Shown: positions 1 through 12,300 of the stretch, piece after piece
How the letters are laid out: every line of letters starts with the position of its first letter
Numbering within the stretch: position 1 is the stretch's first letter
Made by a program: the position numbers and the translations under genes
Source of the DNA: Chamaecyparis obtusa
Taxonomy: Eukaryota > Streptophyta > Pinopsida > Cupressales > Cupressaceae
Assembly: GCA_027943335.1 (NCBI GenBank)
Contig: BSBK01001572.1
Span: 2,707,501-2,771,500, forward strand
Direction of reading: 5' to 3'
DNA: 64,000 bases
Notes under the pieces: generated by a model
Told to the model about the DNA's origin: nothing
Databases searched by the model: none
What the model saw: the letters and a program-made list of their open reading frames with translations, nothing else

Positions 1-423
1 ATCCCTCCAGTTCTAAGCACACATATATTTTTGATCCCTTAAGGTCAGAGGTGTTCTTAAGATTGGATCCCCTTTTAGATTTTATTCTTATGGAATAGAA
101 TATTCCTAGGAATAAATCTTTGATGGGTTGACTAGTGAGTAGCCACATTCACTAGGTGGTTCAATTCCATCTTTCCAATTGCACCATTTTTCTGTGTGGT
201 TCACAACGGGACATAAGTTCTCATTAGGCGATGTAATCACACCTTCTTTCTCTCTCTAGAGATGTCTCTCTTATTGTGATCTAGGAGTTGACAAAGACTT
301 GAGTCCTTGGGGGCTTGGGATTTCTCTTTGTCCCTTAGATTACGATAAGATTATCTTGTTATTTTTATCTCCTTTACCAAGAGTTTGCATCGAGTCCATA
401 CTCTTGCTAAAGTGGGGGCTTAA
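1..423 (+). mobile_element. 3' non-coding end of Gypsy element H
   Basis: No reading frame of note is present. The stretch ends in a G-rich tract (positions 409-423) directly before TGTAGCATC, which looks like the start of an LTR. That arrangement is the usual polypurine tract plus 3' LTR junction. I therefore read this as the tail of an element whose body lies left of the window. The clade cannot be told from this part. Confidence 0.6.
409..423 (+). promoter_or_regulatory. Polypurine tract of element H
   Basis: AAAGTGGGGGCTTAA immediately precedes the TG start of the LTR. Such tracts resist RNase H and prime plus-strand DNA synthesis in LTR retrotransposons. The call rests on composition and position only. 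Confidence 0.6.
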
Positions 424-2022
424 TGTAGCATCTTAAAATGGAAGAACTTCTATGTTAAGAGCATTTGGCACTTTGAGTAGGTGGTTTTGGGTCATGTTAA
501 GTACCTTGATCAGATCTTTGCATGTATTTGGCTTTCTCCCTACTTTCCACTTCTTCTCCATGCTTGATTTCTCCATTCTAGGTGAAATTAGGGTTAAGGT
601 CCTGAGGACTTTTTCTGATTTTCCCTCTTCCATGGCTCTATTTTCTAGGTAGGGTTTAGAAATGAGACCTCCTAGTCCTTCATCATATCAATCAGGGGAT
701 TTTCTATTTGTTCCGGACACTGGGTCCTATTCTGACATCAAATCCTGCATCTCTGGCATCTCCCAGAACCTCTGCTGCAAAACTTGGCAAAGTTAGGGTC
801 TGAGGTCAAAGTTGACCTCAACCCTGACTAGGTTAGGGTTGACCTTGACTTTGACCTCTTCCTGCCAGGATTTCAAATTTCAAATGTTGGCAGTTTGGCT
901 TTCGGTAAAATTATTTCTCCACTTCCAAGTCAGTTGTTTCAGGCTCTAAAATGGTAAATCTTTTAATTGTATTTAATTAAGGTATATTTTCTAAAGGTGA
1001 GGAGCTAATTGAGATTTAATTCTCCAAGGTGGCCCATCTAGAGGAGTGTGCCCTAGATCACTATAAAAGGAGGCCTTCCTCTCTCATTTTCACATCAAGT
1101 TTTCTCAATCAAGTATCTAGAGCTCTCAAGTGCAAGCAAGTATTCAAGCATTCAAGTGTTCAAGCATTCATCCATCAAGGAGAGCCATTGTTAGCCATTG
1201 AAGGATTCAATCTCTTTGGAGCCCCCCTTGAAGATTCACCCTTCTCCATTCATTCAAACCTTCTCATATGCAAAGATCAAATCAAGATTGGTGTTGAAGA
1301 TCAAAATACCATTGATTAGAGACATATTGCCATCCATTGAAGCATTTCTTACTTATGGATTTGAGGATTCGAATCCTCTTCAAGGACTTCAACATAGGCA
1401 AGGTGAATTGTTTCATTTACTTTGTTTATGCACAATATAATTTCAATTCAATTTCAAGGTTAATTCTTAAACTGGGGTTTGACTAAGGCAAACCCCCCCC
1501 ATACAACCAAAAACCCCCATTTTCGTGTAGGTACAAGTGCAAAATCTCAGATCTGAGAGATAATTTGGATACCCTTTTTGGCAATCTTTCAGGATCTGTG
1601 AACAGAATTAGAATCAGACTTCAAATAAATAATGTGGTTTTTGACCTTTTAAAAGGTCAAAGTTGACCTATGTGAATTTGGAGAAAAGATTTCTGGGTTT
1701 TGTCTGCCTCGACATTTCTAGTCTAAAACAAGTGACAAAATATTTAGAAAGTTCATACAAAAGCTGAAATTCAGCATTTTCTAGATCTGCCCTAATTTTA
1801 GGTTAGTATTTGCACTTCAATTATTTGAATATCAAACATAACACATTTTACCTAGGGAAACATTAGATTTATTCTTTCTTTCATATTCTCCATCAAATTG
1901 ATTTGATTCTGCATTAACCTCTTCGGTTGGTCAAATTGGATCTCCTTGGTGGGAATTTGGGTTTCAGAATAGATCCCTTTTCCCCCCTAAATATTACAAA
2001 TAGGGTTGAATACATTTTAACA
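424..2022 (+). repeat. 3' LTR of Gypsy element H
   Basis: It begins TGTAGC after a polypurine tract, carries a TATA box near its middle, and its most likely end is TTTTAACA at 2022, giving TGT...ACA ends and a length near 1.6 kb. The sequence after 2022 (from about 2029) matches the interior of the G-family LTR, so this LTR seems to sit inside G's 5' LTR. The right boundary is inferred, since the other LTR and the target duplication lie outside the window. Short reading frames inside (for example 1,029-1,319) look like chance. Confidence 0.6.
1062..1068 (+). promoter_or_regulatory. TATA box of H LTR
   Basis: TATAAAA lies in the context CTATAAAAGGAGG, about 640 bp into the LTR. This is where the promoter of a long plant LTR is expected, with transcription starting some 25-35 bp downstream. 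It is consistent with U3/R organisation. Confidence 0.6.
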
Positions 2023-2974
2023 CTATATAGGAAGTTATGATCATTTTGGTAGAAGTAGTGTTTAGGTAGTGTTCCTAAGTAGCGGTTTGTGGAAATTGGA
2101 TGATATCTCCTAATCAGAATGGAATCTAGTTTTGTATAGTTAAAGGGAAGTTGAAGACACATTGATAGTGATGTGGATGATAGCATAGACTTCGAGGTCA
2201 CATGAGTGAAGATTTATTATATTTTGAAGCTGACAATTTTATGTAATTTTGGTGTAGCCTGTGGAAACTTTTATTTTATAATTATATGCCAACTCATTTG
2301 TAATTATTTGAATGTGGTATAAAGGAAGGAATTTATTTCCTTGTTGATGTGAAATTTTAATGTAGTAGTAGTGATGATGTGTGATGTGGTATGCATGAAG
2401 TGAAGAAAAGAGCTAAGTATGAGAGTGAAATTGTTAAGGAAGACATGCGAAGTACAAAGATCTAAAATTGAGATCTGATGTAATAGTGAGTGTGGTTTTT
2501 CATAGTCAGAGAAGAGGTAACATATTATTCTATTGAGTAATGCAAAGATTATTTGGACAATGTGTTTAGTGATCTTACCTTGAAGCTGTTTGGGCAGTGG
2601 GTCCTTCTATCTTCTATAACTCTTAACTAGGTTAAAATCTTTTAACAGGGATTCAAAATATCCTAAGAGGGATTCATATGTACTGAATGTATTTCATAAG
2701 ACTCCTAACAGAGTCCATCCTCTCACAAGGAATATTCATATTAGTGCATCTTTTGTGGGCATCATTCCCACTGGGGTTTACTCTTTGATCAAGAAGTTCC
2801 CTAGTCAACATATCTTGTGCCATTGTGTTATTGTGTATGAATATCTTTCTATGGTTGGTAATTGTATTGCTTATATGGTTTAATGCTATTGAAGATGATA
2901 AAAGTTATAATTATTAGATAAATGATTCACCCCCCCCCTCTCTCAGTTATCTTGGTGGACTTTACTTTCTAACA
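2023..2974 (+). repeat. 5' LTR of Copia G, start missing
   Basis: Aligns by eye with the reverse complement of the solo LTR at 55,743-56,900 over most of its length, from about 2029 to the terminal ...TTTCTAACA at 2974. Roughly 200-270 bp of the LTR start is absent, replaced on the left by element H. It has the C-run module near its end (2,924-2,950) shared with other Copia LTRs in the window. Confidence 0.8.
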
Positions 2975-2990
2975 ATTGGTATCAGAGTGG
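2975..2990 (+). promoter_or_regulatory. Primer-binding site of G
   Basis: ATTGGTATCAGAGTGG follows the LTR end directly. It is one base off TGGTATCAGAGC, the standard site complementary to the 3' end of initiator Met-tRNA used by plant Copia elements. Confidence 0.85.
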
Positions 2991-3030
2991 TAGGTCCTTT
3001 AAGGAGAAGTTTAACAGAATAAGGAGATCC

Positions 3031-4089
3031 ATGGTGAATTTTAGGAAAGAAATCCCTAAGTTTGATGGCGTAAATTTTGACAGTTGGAATGAAAAGATGA
3101 AGACACACCTATTATGTTTAGGACTAGGTTATTGGTTGATTACAAAGAATAATAAGACTATCATTGAAGAGGAAAATCTTGAAACATGTACTGCGAAAGA
3201 GAGAGATCTATTCATGTGTAACATACTTGCAAGAGAAGCACTTTTGACAACACTACCGGAGAATGAGTACAGTCAGGTAAAATATTTGAAAAAATCTCAT
3301 GAAATTTGGAATGCTTTACACTCTAATTTTGAAGGTGATGAACATGCAAAAAGAGTTAGATTACATAATTAGATATGTGCATTTGAAGATATAAAAATGT
3401 TGGAAGATGAATCTATTAGAAGTTATATTAGTAGAATGTCAGAGATCATTTTAGGTATAAAATCTTCTGGAGGAACAAAGATAGAGAATGAAGTGATATG
3501 GAAAATTTTGAGGACATTGACCCCTATATTTAAGTAGACAACACAGAAGATTGAACAAGTGATACCTTGTACAAAAAACTTTACAAGAGAGACTCTTCTT
3601 GGAAGATTGGAAGCAACAAAAATGAGCTTGAGATTATCAGGAGACTTACCTAGAATGGAGACAACATTCAGTACTCTTAGTGTTCACCCTACTTTGTCAA
3701 GAAGCATCAGTGTGAGCGGAGATTATGCTAGCAGTAGTAGATCTAGAAATGAAGAAGACAAAAAGATTGAAGGTATTGCCTTCCTTGTGAAAAGAGAACC
3801 AGAGAGTAAGAAAATTTTTAAATGTTGGACTTATCAAGAATATGGTCATTTTGCATCTAAATGTCCTAAGAGAGTTAAAAAGTACAAAAGCAATTTCAAA
3901 CCTAGAAGATCTAAGGAATTTTATTATGCTAATGATCAAGATCTTGAAGCTAGTACAGAAAGAACTTTAAGTGAAAGTGATACTGAGAATAATGATGACA
4001 TAGGATTTATCGCAATTAAAGAAGAAAATCTTGAATCTGATGTTAAGGAAGAAAAATCCTTAGTTTCTCAAGTTGAAAAGAAAGCCGAT
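3031..4089 (+). pseudogene. Copia G gag
   Basis: Gag forms the particle shell and binds the RNA. The frame opens with MVNFRKEIPKFDG and has the FDGVNFDSWNEKM signature of the UBN2 / Copia gag family, followed by a knuckle-like CWTYQEYGHFASKCP at about 3,820-3,865. In the knuckle the second Cys has become Tyr (CWTY instead of CxxC), so zinc binding is doubtful. In-frame TAG stops fall at 3,370 and 3,535, and a third at 4,090 where protease begins. All three are in the same frame, with no frameshift. The start is chosen because it is the first Met after the primer site, about 40 bp on. Confidence 0.85.
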
Positions 4090-5587
4090 TAGATTATAGA
4101 TAGTGGTTGTTCACATCATATGACTGGAGACATGAAAAAGTTCATAAAGTTGAATGAATATGATGGTGGAGTAGTTAGAGTTGGAAACAATGCACCTTGT
4201 TTGATTAAAGGTATAGGATCTATTACTCTTGATGGAAAGACTAATATTGATGTTGTTTATTTTTTGGATGGATTGAAACATAATCTTTTGAGTGTTGGAC
4301 AGTTAGTTGATAAGGGATATCAAGTTTGGTTTACTGAGAAAAATTGTGTGATAAAGGATAAAGATGAAAATCTGATTGGAACTGGATCTATAACCAGAGG
4401 TAATGTATTTCAGTTGAATCCTAATGAGATGACATGTTTGATTACTAAAATTGATGATAGTTGGTTATGGCATAGAAGGTTTTGTCATATAAACTTTGAT
4501 AACATTGTGAAAGTAAGTACTACACTTGTAGTAAGAGATTTACCTAGAATTATGAAGCCTACTAACATGATTTGCAAAGAATGTGTAATGGCTAAATATA
4601 AGAGAAGTTCTTTGCCTAGTGAGAAGTTTACATCTACAGAGAAGCTGGAGATTGTTCATACAGATTTGAGCGGTCCTACCAGGACTAGAGGATTCTATGG
4701 AGAAAGGTATTTTATGATTATTATTGATGATTTTACAAGAATGATGTGGATTGCATTTCTTAAAGAAAAATTTGAAGCATTTGATAAGTTTAAGATTGTT
4801 AAGAATAAATTTGAGAATGAATCTGGAATGAAGATTAAATGTTTAAGATCTGATAGAGGTGGAGAATTTACTTCTAGAGAGTTTAACAACTTTTGTGAAG
4901 AAAATGGCATTAAAAGATAATATTCAGCCCCTAGAACACCTGAACAAAATGGTATTGCAGAAAGAAGGAACAGATCAATGATTGAAGTAGCAAGAGCTAT
5001 GTTGTTTGAAAATAATTTGGAAAAGGTATTCTGGAGAGAAGCAGTGAACACAACAGTGTATACAATGAATAGAGTACAAATCAGAGTAGACACAAACAAG
5101 ACACCTTATGAATTATGGTTTGGACATGCACCCTCAGTTAAGTATTTTAAAATTTTTGGAAGCAAATGTTATATAAAGAGAGATGATGATATAGGAAAGT
5201 TTGATCCTAGAAGTGATGAAGGTATATTTCTTGGATATTCTTTGAAAAGAAAAGCATATAGATGTTTCAATAAAATAACTAAGACTATTGTTGAGAGTGC
5301 AAATGTTAAAGTTGATGAAAAGTTCAAAATTTAGGAAAGAATGCTTGATTATGAATCTAATGAAGAAGCTTATCCTAAGCCTAATACTGGAACTACTGAA
5401 TTGTTTTATGAAACTAACAGTGATTTGTTGAATGAAAGCCATAGTGAAGTTATTGAAGAACCTACATTTGAAGAGAGATCTGAGACAATGACACCTAGCA
5501 CGAGTTTATTAAAGAATCATCCTTTTGATCAGATTATTGGGAGCATCAAAAGAGAAGTTCTTACTTAGAATAAGGCACAAGAATAGT
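4090..5587 (+). pseudogene. Copia G protease and integrase
   Basis: This continues the gag frame. Protease keeps the active-site motif IIDSGCSHHMTG at the start. A GAG-pre-integrase zinc-binding part follows (HRRFCHINF ... CKECVMAKYKRS, about 4,470-4,605). The integrase core has the three acidic residues in place: HTDLSGP, RSDRGGEF and EQNGIAERRN. Integrase inserts the cDNA into the host genome. Stops are TAA at 4,918 and TAG at 5,332, 5,566 and 5,584. Relatives have Gln at the 4,918 stop. The tail from 5,341 is an acidic linker before RT. Confidence 0.85.
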
Positions 5588-5592
5588 TATGT

Positions 5593-7177
5593 TTGATTTC
5601 TCAAATTGAACCTAAGACTACTAATGAAGCTTGTGAAGATGAAAGTTGGACTAATGCTATGAAAGATGAACTAGATCAAATTGAAAAGAACATGACAAGG
5701 GAATTGGTCCTTAGACCTAAAGACAAGAATGTTATTGGAACTAAATGGGTATTTAGAAACAAGATGAATGAACAAGGAGAAGTAGTAAGAAACAAAGCAA
5801 GATTGGTATGTAAGGGTTACTCACAAAAAGGAGGAATTGACTATGAAGAGACTTTTGCACCTAATGCAAGAATTGAAGTAATAAGAATGTTTTTGGCATA
5901 TGCAACTTACAAGAAATTCAAAGTGTATCAGATGGATGTGAAGTCAGCATTTTTTGAATGGAGAATAGGAAGAAGAAGTCTACATTGAGTAGCCTAAAGG
6001 TTTTCGTTTAACTCAAGAAGGAGACATGGTATGTAAATTGAAGAAAGCTTTATATGGACTTAAACAAGCACCTAGAACCTCGTATGCAAGACTGGATAAG
6101 TATTTATTAAAGTTGGGATTTATAAAAGGTACAATTGATAGCAATTTATACACAAAAGAAATTGAAAATGGTTTGTTAGTTATAGTTATTTTTGTTGATG
6201 ACATAATCTTTGGAGGAGAAGATGAAGCTAGTGACAAATTTGCTGATGAAATGAAAATTGAATTTGAAATGAGTATGATTGGTGAAATGAAATACTTTTT
6301 GGGATTACAGATAACACAAAACAATGATGGTATCTTTGTAAGTCAGACAAAGTACTTGAATGACTTGTTGAAAATATTTGGAATGGAGGATTGTAAACTA
6401 GTTGGAACACCTATGGTGACCAAACATAAGTTATCTAGCACAAATGAGACTCCTACAGTAGAACAGAAGAAATACAGATCTATGATTGGAGGATTGCAGT
6501 ATTTGACTCATACAAGACCTGATATAGCACATTCAGTTGGAATTGTAGCAAGATTTCAAGGTGAACCTAGAGAATCACATTTTGCAGTAGTAAAGAGGAT
6601 ACTGAGATATTTAAGAGGCACAATGGACTATGGATTATGGTATGAAAATTTTAATGATTTTACCCTATGTGCATATACAGATGTTGATTGGGGAGGCAGT
6701 GTTGATGATAAGAAAAGCACCAATGGAGGAGCATTTTTCCTTGGAGGAAGATTAGTTTCTTGGCTAAGCAAGAAGCAAGATTGTATCTCACAAAGCACAA
6801 CAGAAGTAGAATATGTAGCAACGGTAAATAATTGTAACTAGATAATTTGGATGAAGCAGATGCTGAAGGATATTGGAATAAAATTTGTTGAGCCTATTGT
6901 TAAACATTATGATAACACTAGTACAGTTAGTATGTCTAAGAATCCTGTATTAAATTCTAAGACAAAGCATATAGAGATTAAGTATCATGTTGGAAGAGAG
7001 AAAGTTGCTGAAAAAAAAGTTAGACTTGAGTACATAAGTACAAAGGAGCAGATAGCAGATATATTCACAAAGCCTTTGCCTAAGGATACATTTGAGTATT
7101 TGAGAGGTATGCTTGGGGTATTTAGTACTAAGGATACATTTGAGTATATGAGAGGTATTTTTATTCATATGTACTAA
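5593..7177 (+). pseudogene. Copia G reverse transcriptase and RNase H
   Basis: RT copies element RNA into cDNA, and RNase H removes the RNA. Visible motifs are [48 protein letters not shown] and the catalytic FVDDIIFGG (about 6,190-6,215). EFEMSMIGEMKYFLGLQI is typical of plant Copia RT, perhaps SIRE-like. RNase H shows YTDVDWGG and SQSTTEVEYVA. A one-base loss near 5,958, just after the VKSAF motif, shifts the frame, which then stays open from 6,026 apart from a TAG at 6,839 (Gln expected). The 3' end carries a 48-bp tandem duplication and runs into LTR sequence. Confidence 0.87.
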
Positions 7178-7465
7178 ATGTATTTCATAAGACTCCTAAC
7201 AGAGTCCATCCTCTCATAAGGAATATTCATAATCGTGCATCTTTTGTGGGCATCATTCCCACTGAGGTTTACTCTTTGATCAAGAGGTTCCCTAGTCAAC
7301 ATATCTTGTGTCATTGTGTTATTGTGTATGAATATCTTTCTATGGCTGGTAATTCTATTGCTTATATGGTTTAATATTGTTGAAGATGATAAAAGTTATA
7401 ATTATCTGATAAATTATTCACCCCCCCCCCCTCTCAATTATCTTGGTGGACTTTACTTTCTAACA
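7171..7465 (+). repeat. 3' LTR remnant of Copia G
   Basis: Only the last 295 bp or so of the LTR remain; they match 2,680-2,974 closely by eye and end in the same ...TTTCTAACA. About 860 bp of LTR start, plus the polypurine tract, have been deleted, so the coding region joins LTR interior directly. The C-run module is at 7,417-7,440. Confidence 0.85.
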
Positions 7466-7466
7466 A

Positions 7467-8439
7467 GAAGAAGTAGATGAGAAGGCTGAGGAAGCCAAAG
7501 ACAAAGTAGAGGGGAAAAAAAAGGAGATCCTTTTGGAGGATGAAGTCCCTAAACCAAATCTAGTTCTGCCTAAAGAACCATTCTTGAAGGCATTAAAAGC
7601 CTTGAGTGGGAAAGAACTAGAAGGCATTCCAATCTTCAATGGGAAGATGGAATAGAGGTAGTCCTAGATTGAATAGAAGGACTAGAGAACCAATTTGAGT
7701 GTGATGGCATCACCGAGGCTTAAAAGGTGAAAGTGGCTAAAGGAAGATTGAGAGGTCCTACACTCACTTGGTGGAAATTTATCCAAGATGAGAGGGTGAA
7801 AGAAGGAAAGAATCTAATTGCTACATGGAAGGCAATGGTAGCCAAAATCAGGGATGAATATGTGCCAAAGGATTATGAAATCCAACTCCATAAGAAAAGA
7901 CAAGGTCTTAGGAAAAAATACTTGGATGTGAACTCCTGTACTGAAGAGTTCCAAAGGCTTTGCATGAGGTCTCAAGTTGCAGAGGATGAAAAGGTAAAGG
8001 TATCAAGATACCTTAATGGACTTAAGTGGAATATTCAACATGAGACGAGTCTCTTGAATTCAGATACTATACACAAATGCCACCAACCTACTTTCAAGGT
8101 AGAGGAGAAGTTAAGGGAAAAAAATACTCTAGCACTTCAAGACGCAGAGGTAGAGGACAAACAAGTGGATATGGTGGAAGGATTTTAGAGCCAAGAACTC
8201 AAGGATAAGTTAAATATACTGAACAACAAGGAGGCTCTAGTAGAGGTAGTAGAGGAAGAAGCTCTAATTATAGAGGAAGAAGTGGTGGACAAAGTAGAGG
8301 TAACTATTTTGCCAACATGAAGTGTTATCATTGTAACCAAATGGGACACCCTACTTATAGGTGTCCAGAGAAGGGTAGTACTTCTCAATGAGGTGACAAG
8401 AGAGTTATTTTTGTTCAAGAAGAGACAAATACAAGACTC
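7467..8439 (+). pseudogene. Gypsy A gag (partial)
   Basis: The frame resumes directly after G with EEVDEKAEEAKDKVEGKKKE, an acidic/basic stretch matching E's gag N-terminus (56,906-57,091). The retrotransposon gag core follows: LTWWKFIQDER, KDYEIQLHKKRQ and KVKVSRYLNGLK. One zinc knuckle is intact (CYHCNQMGHPTYRC, codons at 8,323-8,364). There is a frame slip near 7,652, stops at a Trp and a Gln position just after it, and a stop near 8,188. Arg/Gly-rich sequence precedes the knuckle. The frame ends where Copia B begins. Confidence 0.83.
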
Positions 8440-8444
8440 AAACC
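8440..8444. other. Target duplication AAACC, left copy (Copia B)
   Basis: AAACC occurs immediately left of B (TATTAG...) and again at 30,585-30,589 immediately right of ...TTCATCA. Five-base duplications are what Copia integrases make. It dates B after A. Confidence 0.9.
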
Positions 8445-9361
8445 TATTAGAATAACTGAGAGGGGGGTGAATTAGTTAGATCAGTTATCCAATAGTTCCA
8501 ATTACAAAATGTATCTCTTATAACAAATTTAGCAAATATCTATAACTCAGTAACATAAAATACTAAACTATCTGTGCCTTTACTGATTACCAGTTAACTA
8601 CTCACTGTGGAAACCCTATTAAGGGAAAAACCACCTGGGACCGGTAACCCAAAATACTTTTCACTCTTCTGAAGTGAGCTTGGTGAAGAGCCAACCCTGT
8701 TAAAAGTTAAAAAACACACTGTAAGATGTGACCTTGTTAGAAGATTTAAGACTAACAATTATTGTTTAACCAAAATTCACTATGGGGTTGACAGGATAAA
8801 AATGTACATTCTATGAATGACATAGGGCAACCATAAGATGGTTAAGTTCGGTTAAGAGATTTTTTTGTTACAATGGTTGAATTGAAATAGTAGGTGATCT
8901 GATTACAATACAACTTTATTTTTTAGACATTCAGATCTATTCTAAGCCCATAAAATCCTCTGATCAATATTTCAATTCAGTTCTTCAATATTCAATAACT
9001 TACTGTCCCTTGGTAAAAGCTCAATGATGCTTGGTACTATTCTACAGTTTGGTTCTTCTTCAACTAGTCTGATTAGGCATGCATAAAGCTATGTTCACAC
9101 GATATCTTTGTAGTCTCCTTCTGGCATCATTTCAAAAATGAAACCAACATCTCTTATATAGAAAAGTAAACCATTTTCTTTTCATCCATTAGATTTTGCC
9201 GCTTAATCTCCTTCATTGATTTTGCTACTTAAACATTCCTTGCTAGATGTGTCAATACCTCATTTCAATTCCATCCTTTAGATCTTCTTTAAATTTTGTT
9301 AGCCATTGATCTTATAACAAACATTATCTTCAACCTTGAAATCATACACATTCTAGCTCAT
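8445..9361 (-). repeat. 3' LTR of B, distal part
   Basis: Matches the 5' LTR from 29,078 to about 30,090, apart from a stretch near 29,244-29,325 that is missing here. The continuation lies across element C at 25,802-26,296. It starts in plus orientation TATTAGAATAACTGAG with the G-run module at 8,453-8,478. Confidence 0.87.
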
Positions 9362-12300
9362 TGTCATGCCCAAATTTATGGCAAAACACACAACAATTTT
9401 TTTTCTTTTCTAGGTCACAATTACAAGGTTGCATACAGAAGTACAAGAACAAAACATCAACCCAAGTACCCATCTCACAAGGGGAATTTGAGGCATGCAC
9501 AGACTTTCTGTCATCCCCTATACGTCAGGTGTACTAGGCCGAAGAACTCGTTAACTAGTTTTAAAGAAATGAGGGCATGAGGGAAAATTCCCTAAGTCGA
9601 AACATCCATAAATAAGACATTAATACTATATTTAAGTATTTACTTATATAATATTAATCTTGCCTAGATTTATCTATAAAAGAAATAAGCATGACAAGCA
9701 GGGTAAAAAAAAAGGCTAAATAAAGTCTAAATTAATTAATAATAATAATTAGGGGTTTACATCATTCCTAGGTCCACCTAGGAATTATAAGTTAATTATT
9801 CCCTTAATGAATTAATGATCACGATGTATAATAGTAGGTTAAGTTGGAAAGGGTCATAAATTAATAATTAAATGAATAATAGAAAAAAAGATATAGAAAT
9901 AAAATTTTGTTATCTCCAGCCTAAAACAAATAATTAATTAAATGATTAAAAAAGATTTAATATCTACTCACCAAAATAATAATTTAGAAACAAAATACCG
10001 AGATAGTATCTTAAATCAAAAATCAATTCATATTCCAACATAATAGGGAGCTTCCAAAAAGGACAATTAATTAATATAATAAAGAAGTCATATTAAAAGA
10101 AATAAAAGAGGGGAAGAGATTTAATGGATTGAATAATAAAATAGTCAATCCAAACCTAAAGCAAAAGTTATGTTTGGGCCAATAAAGTTAGGTCGAAACC
10201 CTAATCTCTAACTCTCCCTTCATACTTTGCTCCTGAGGAGACTGGGTCTGCAGGAAGCTTCTCGGTACTAAGTTTATCTACCTGAATGCACATAGCACTT
10301 AGAGGCTCTACTGAGTTCAAGCTCGAGCACAGATACAGCTATGGCTAGGGTATCCTTTTTGTGTAGAAGTTAATATTTTTATCTTGGTTTCGATGAAATA
10401 TTATATAGTTTTATTTTGAAGGGCCAAATTAATCCATGCTCATAAATCTAACCCATGTTTTGATGAGATAAATAGATGTAAGAGAAAAAAACGAGTCAAT
10501 GGTCAGTGCCACCACCCAGACCTAAACTCCAAGGTTGTCATTGGTAGTGGCTAGCCACTATCTGTCACGGCCTCAGCTGTGGCGGTAGTGGCGCCACCAC
10601 TGAGCATTGTGGCTTCCATTGTGACGAAAGTGGTGTGCTCATTGTGGTCATGCCCGACTATGAGGTTGGGGCAGCGAGCAGCACAAGAATATTTTCTCTA
10701 CGAAAGTCTTACTCTAAAGCGATGAACTTAGGGTTTGTTGTTACATAGATTTCAATTTCCTCATTCAACGCACGGTTGCTAAATACTTTGTTAATAAACC
10801 TCCTCTTTTTATTTCACATTTAACTTTGTTTGAATAGTTTCTATCAGTACAGTTAATGTAACAATGATCTTGATAAACTTGGTAGTACCAAATATGGTAT
10901 TGTAAAGCTACTTTTTGGTGATCAATAATCACACTGCACGGTGAAATCTATGCGCAACATAATATAATATTAAGGTCTCTAGAAACTCATGCATTTGGAG
11001 AAATTGGTTCTCTGTCAAGTTTTCCAGTACATTCGTAACATAATGGGTATCGATTTGATTAAAATAAAATCTACAAACCTTCTATAATATACTGTTCGAT
11101 AAATGGTTTGATGTACATTCATTATGTTAAATCCGCTACCATATGATAGTATAAGCTTGCAAATTCTCTCCACAGAAGATAAGTTTCGGTCATGCATTCT
11201 ATAATAAAGTCTGCTACTCAAAAGCAATGTTTATATTGCGGTAAGGAAATCATTATATAATAAAACTAGGGTTTGATTCGGCGAAGAGATGTGTATTATA
11301 TTATTACGTATGTATATAGCCAAATATACATATGTAATAATATAGGTACAAAAAAATATAAAGAAGTGTATCAATATATATATGGAATATATATAAATAT
11401 ATATATTAATATTAATCCTACTATATATTACAGAAAAGTATCAAATATATATCTAAATATAAGTTTGCATTAAAATATCTACCAAGATTAATTAAATAGA
11501 AACATGGAAGTTTTAAACAGAATCACAGAGCATTTCGTATACAAATTATTTATATCATAACCATTATACCTATAGCCATTTCATCTAATAAAAGAAATAA
11601 AAAGGTCTATATCCCATAAACTATTAATAAAGCTTCTTTCATACATAATCTACACTAATTTAATCTTCTTTTTTTTTTAAGAAAAACTTTATATTCACAA
11701 TAGAACATGAGATTAATTATAGGACATTTTGAGCTAGCTTTTAAACACAATTTTGGTAAACATTTATTTCTTTGATACTTTTTCATAAATTGAAATTTAT
11801 TCTTTTCTTCTTTTGAAACACAAACTTAACATATTTGTAAATAAATTTCCTTGAGATGAATTCATAGCATAAAGACATCATTTATCTTACATGTAAAGAA
11901 ACCAAATTAGCAACAATGCATTTCTTTCATCTCTCACATAGATTCAACTTAAAAGCAACAACTCTACTTTACTTTTCCATGCATATAAATTACTTTCACA
12001 TGTTTCTTCACTATTCAAAATTTTCAAGTAATCCATAGGAGATAGAAAAGGGAAGAAAGTTTTAATAAAATATTCACAATACAAGCTAGGCATTTACATA
12101 GCCTTTTACAATCTAGATCATAAAGCTTGAAGCCATATATCATTCTTATAAACACTAAGGGTCAAATCCAATCTTTTCTATTCCACCTTAAAACCAGCTA
12201 GCTCTCCTTAGAGAAACCTACAAAAATAAAATAATAGGCCATGGAGGCTCACCTCCTAACCTAGGCCATTTCATGGCCACCTCTGAGCTAGGGGAGAACA

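Larger units (their letters stand above)
2023..7465 (+). mobile_element. Copia element G (broken)
   Basis: A plus-strand Ty1/Copia element: partial 5' LTR (to 2,974), primer site, one long gag-protease-integrase-RT-RNase H reading frame (3,031-7,177), and a short remnant of the 3' LTR (to 7,465). The gene order with integrase before RT defines Copia. It sits inside the gag of Gypsy A, whose reading frame resumes at 7,467. AGAAG after 7,465 is the predicted target duplication, but its partner is outside the window. Several stops and one frameshift make it inactive. Confidence 0.85.

Noticed and set aside
1029..1440. Open frames of 80-96 codons in the H LTR
   Set aside because: They lie downstream of a TATA box within an LTR and have no recognisable domain or conserved start.
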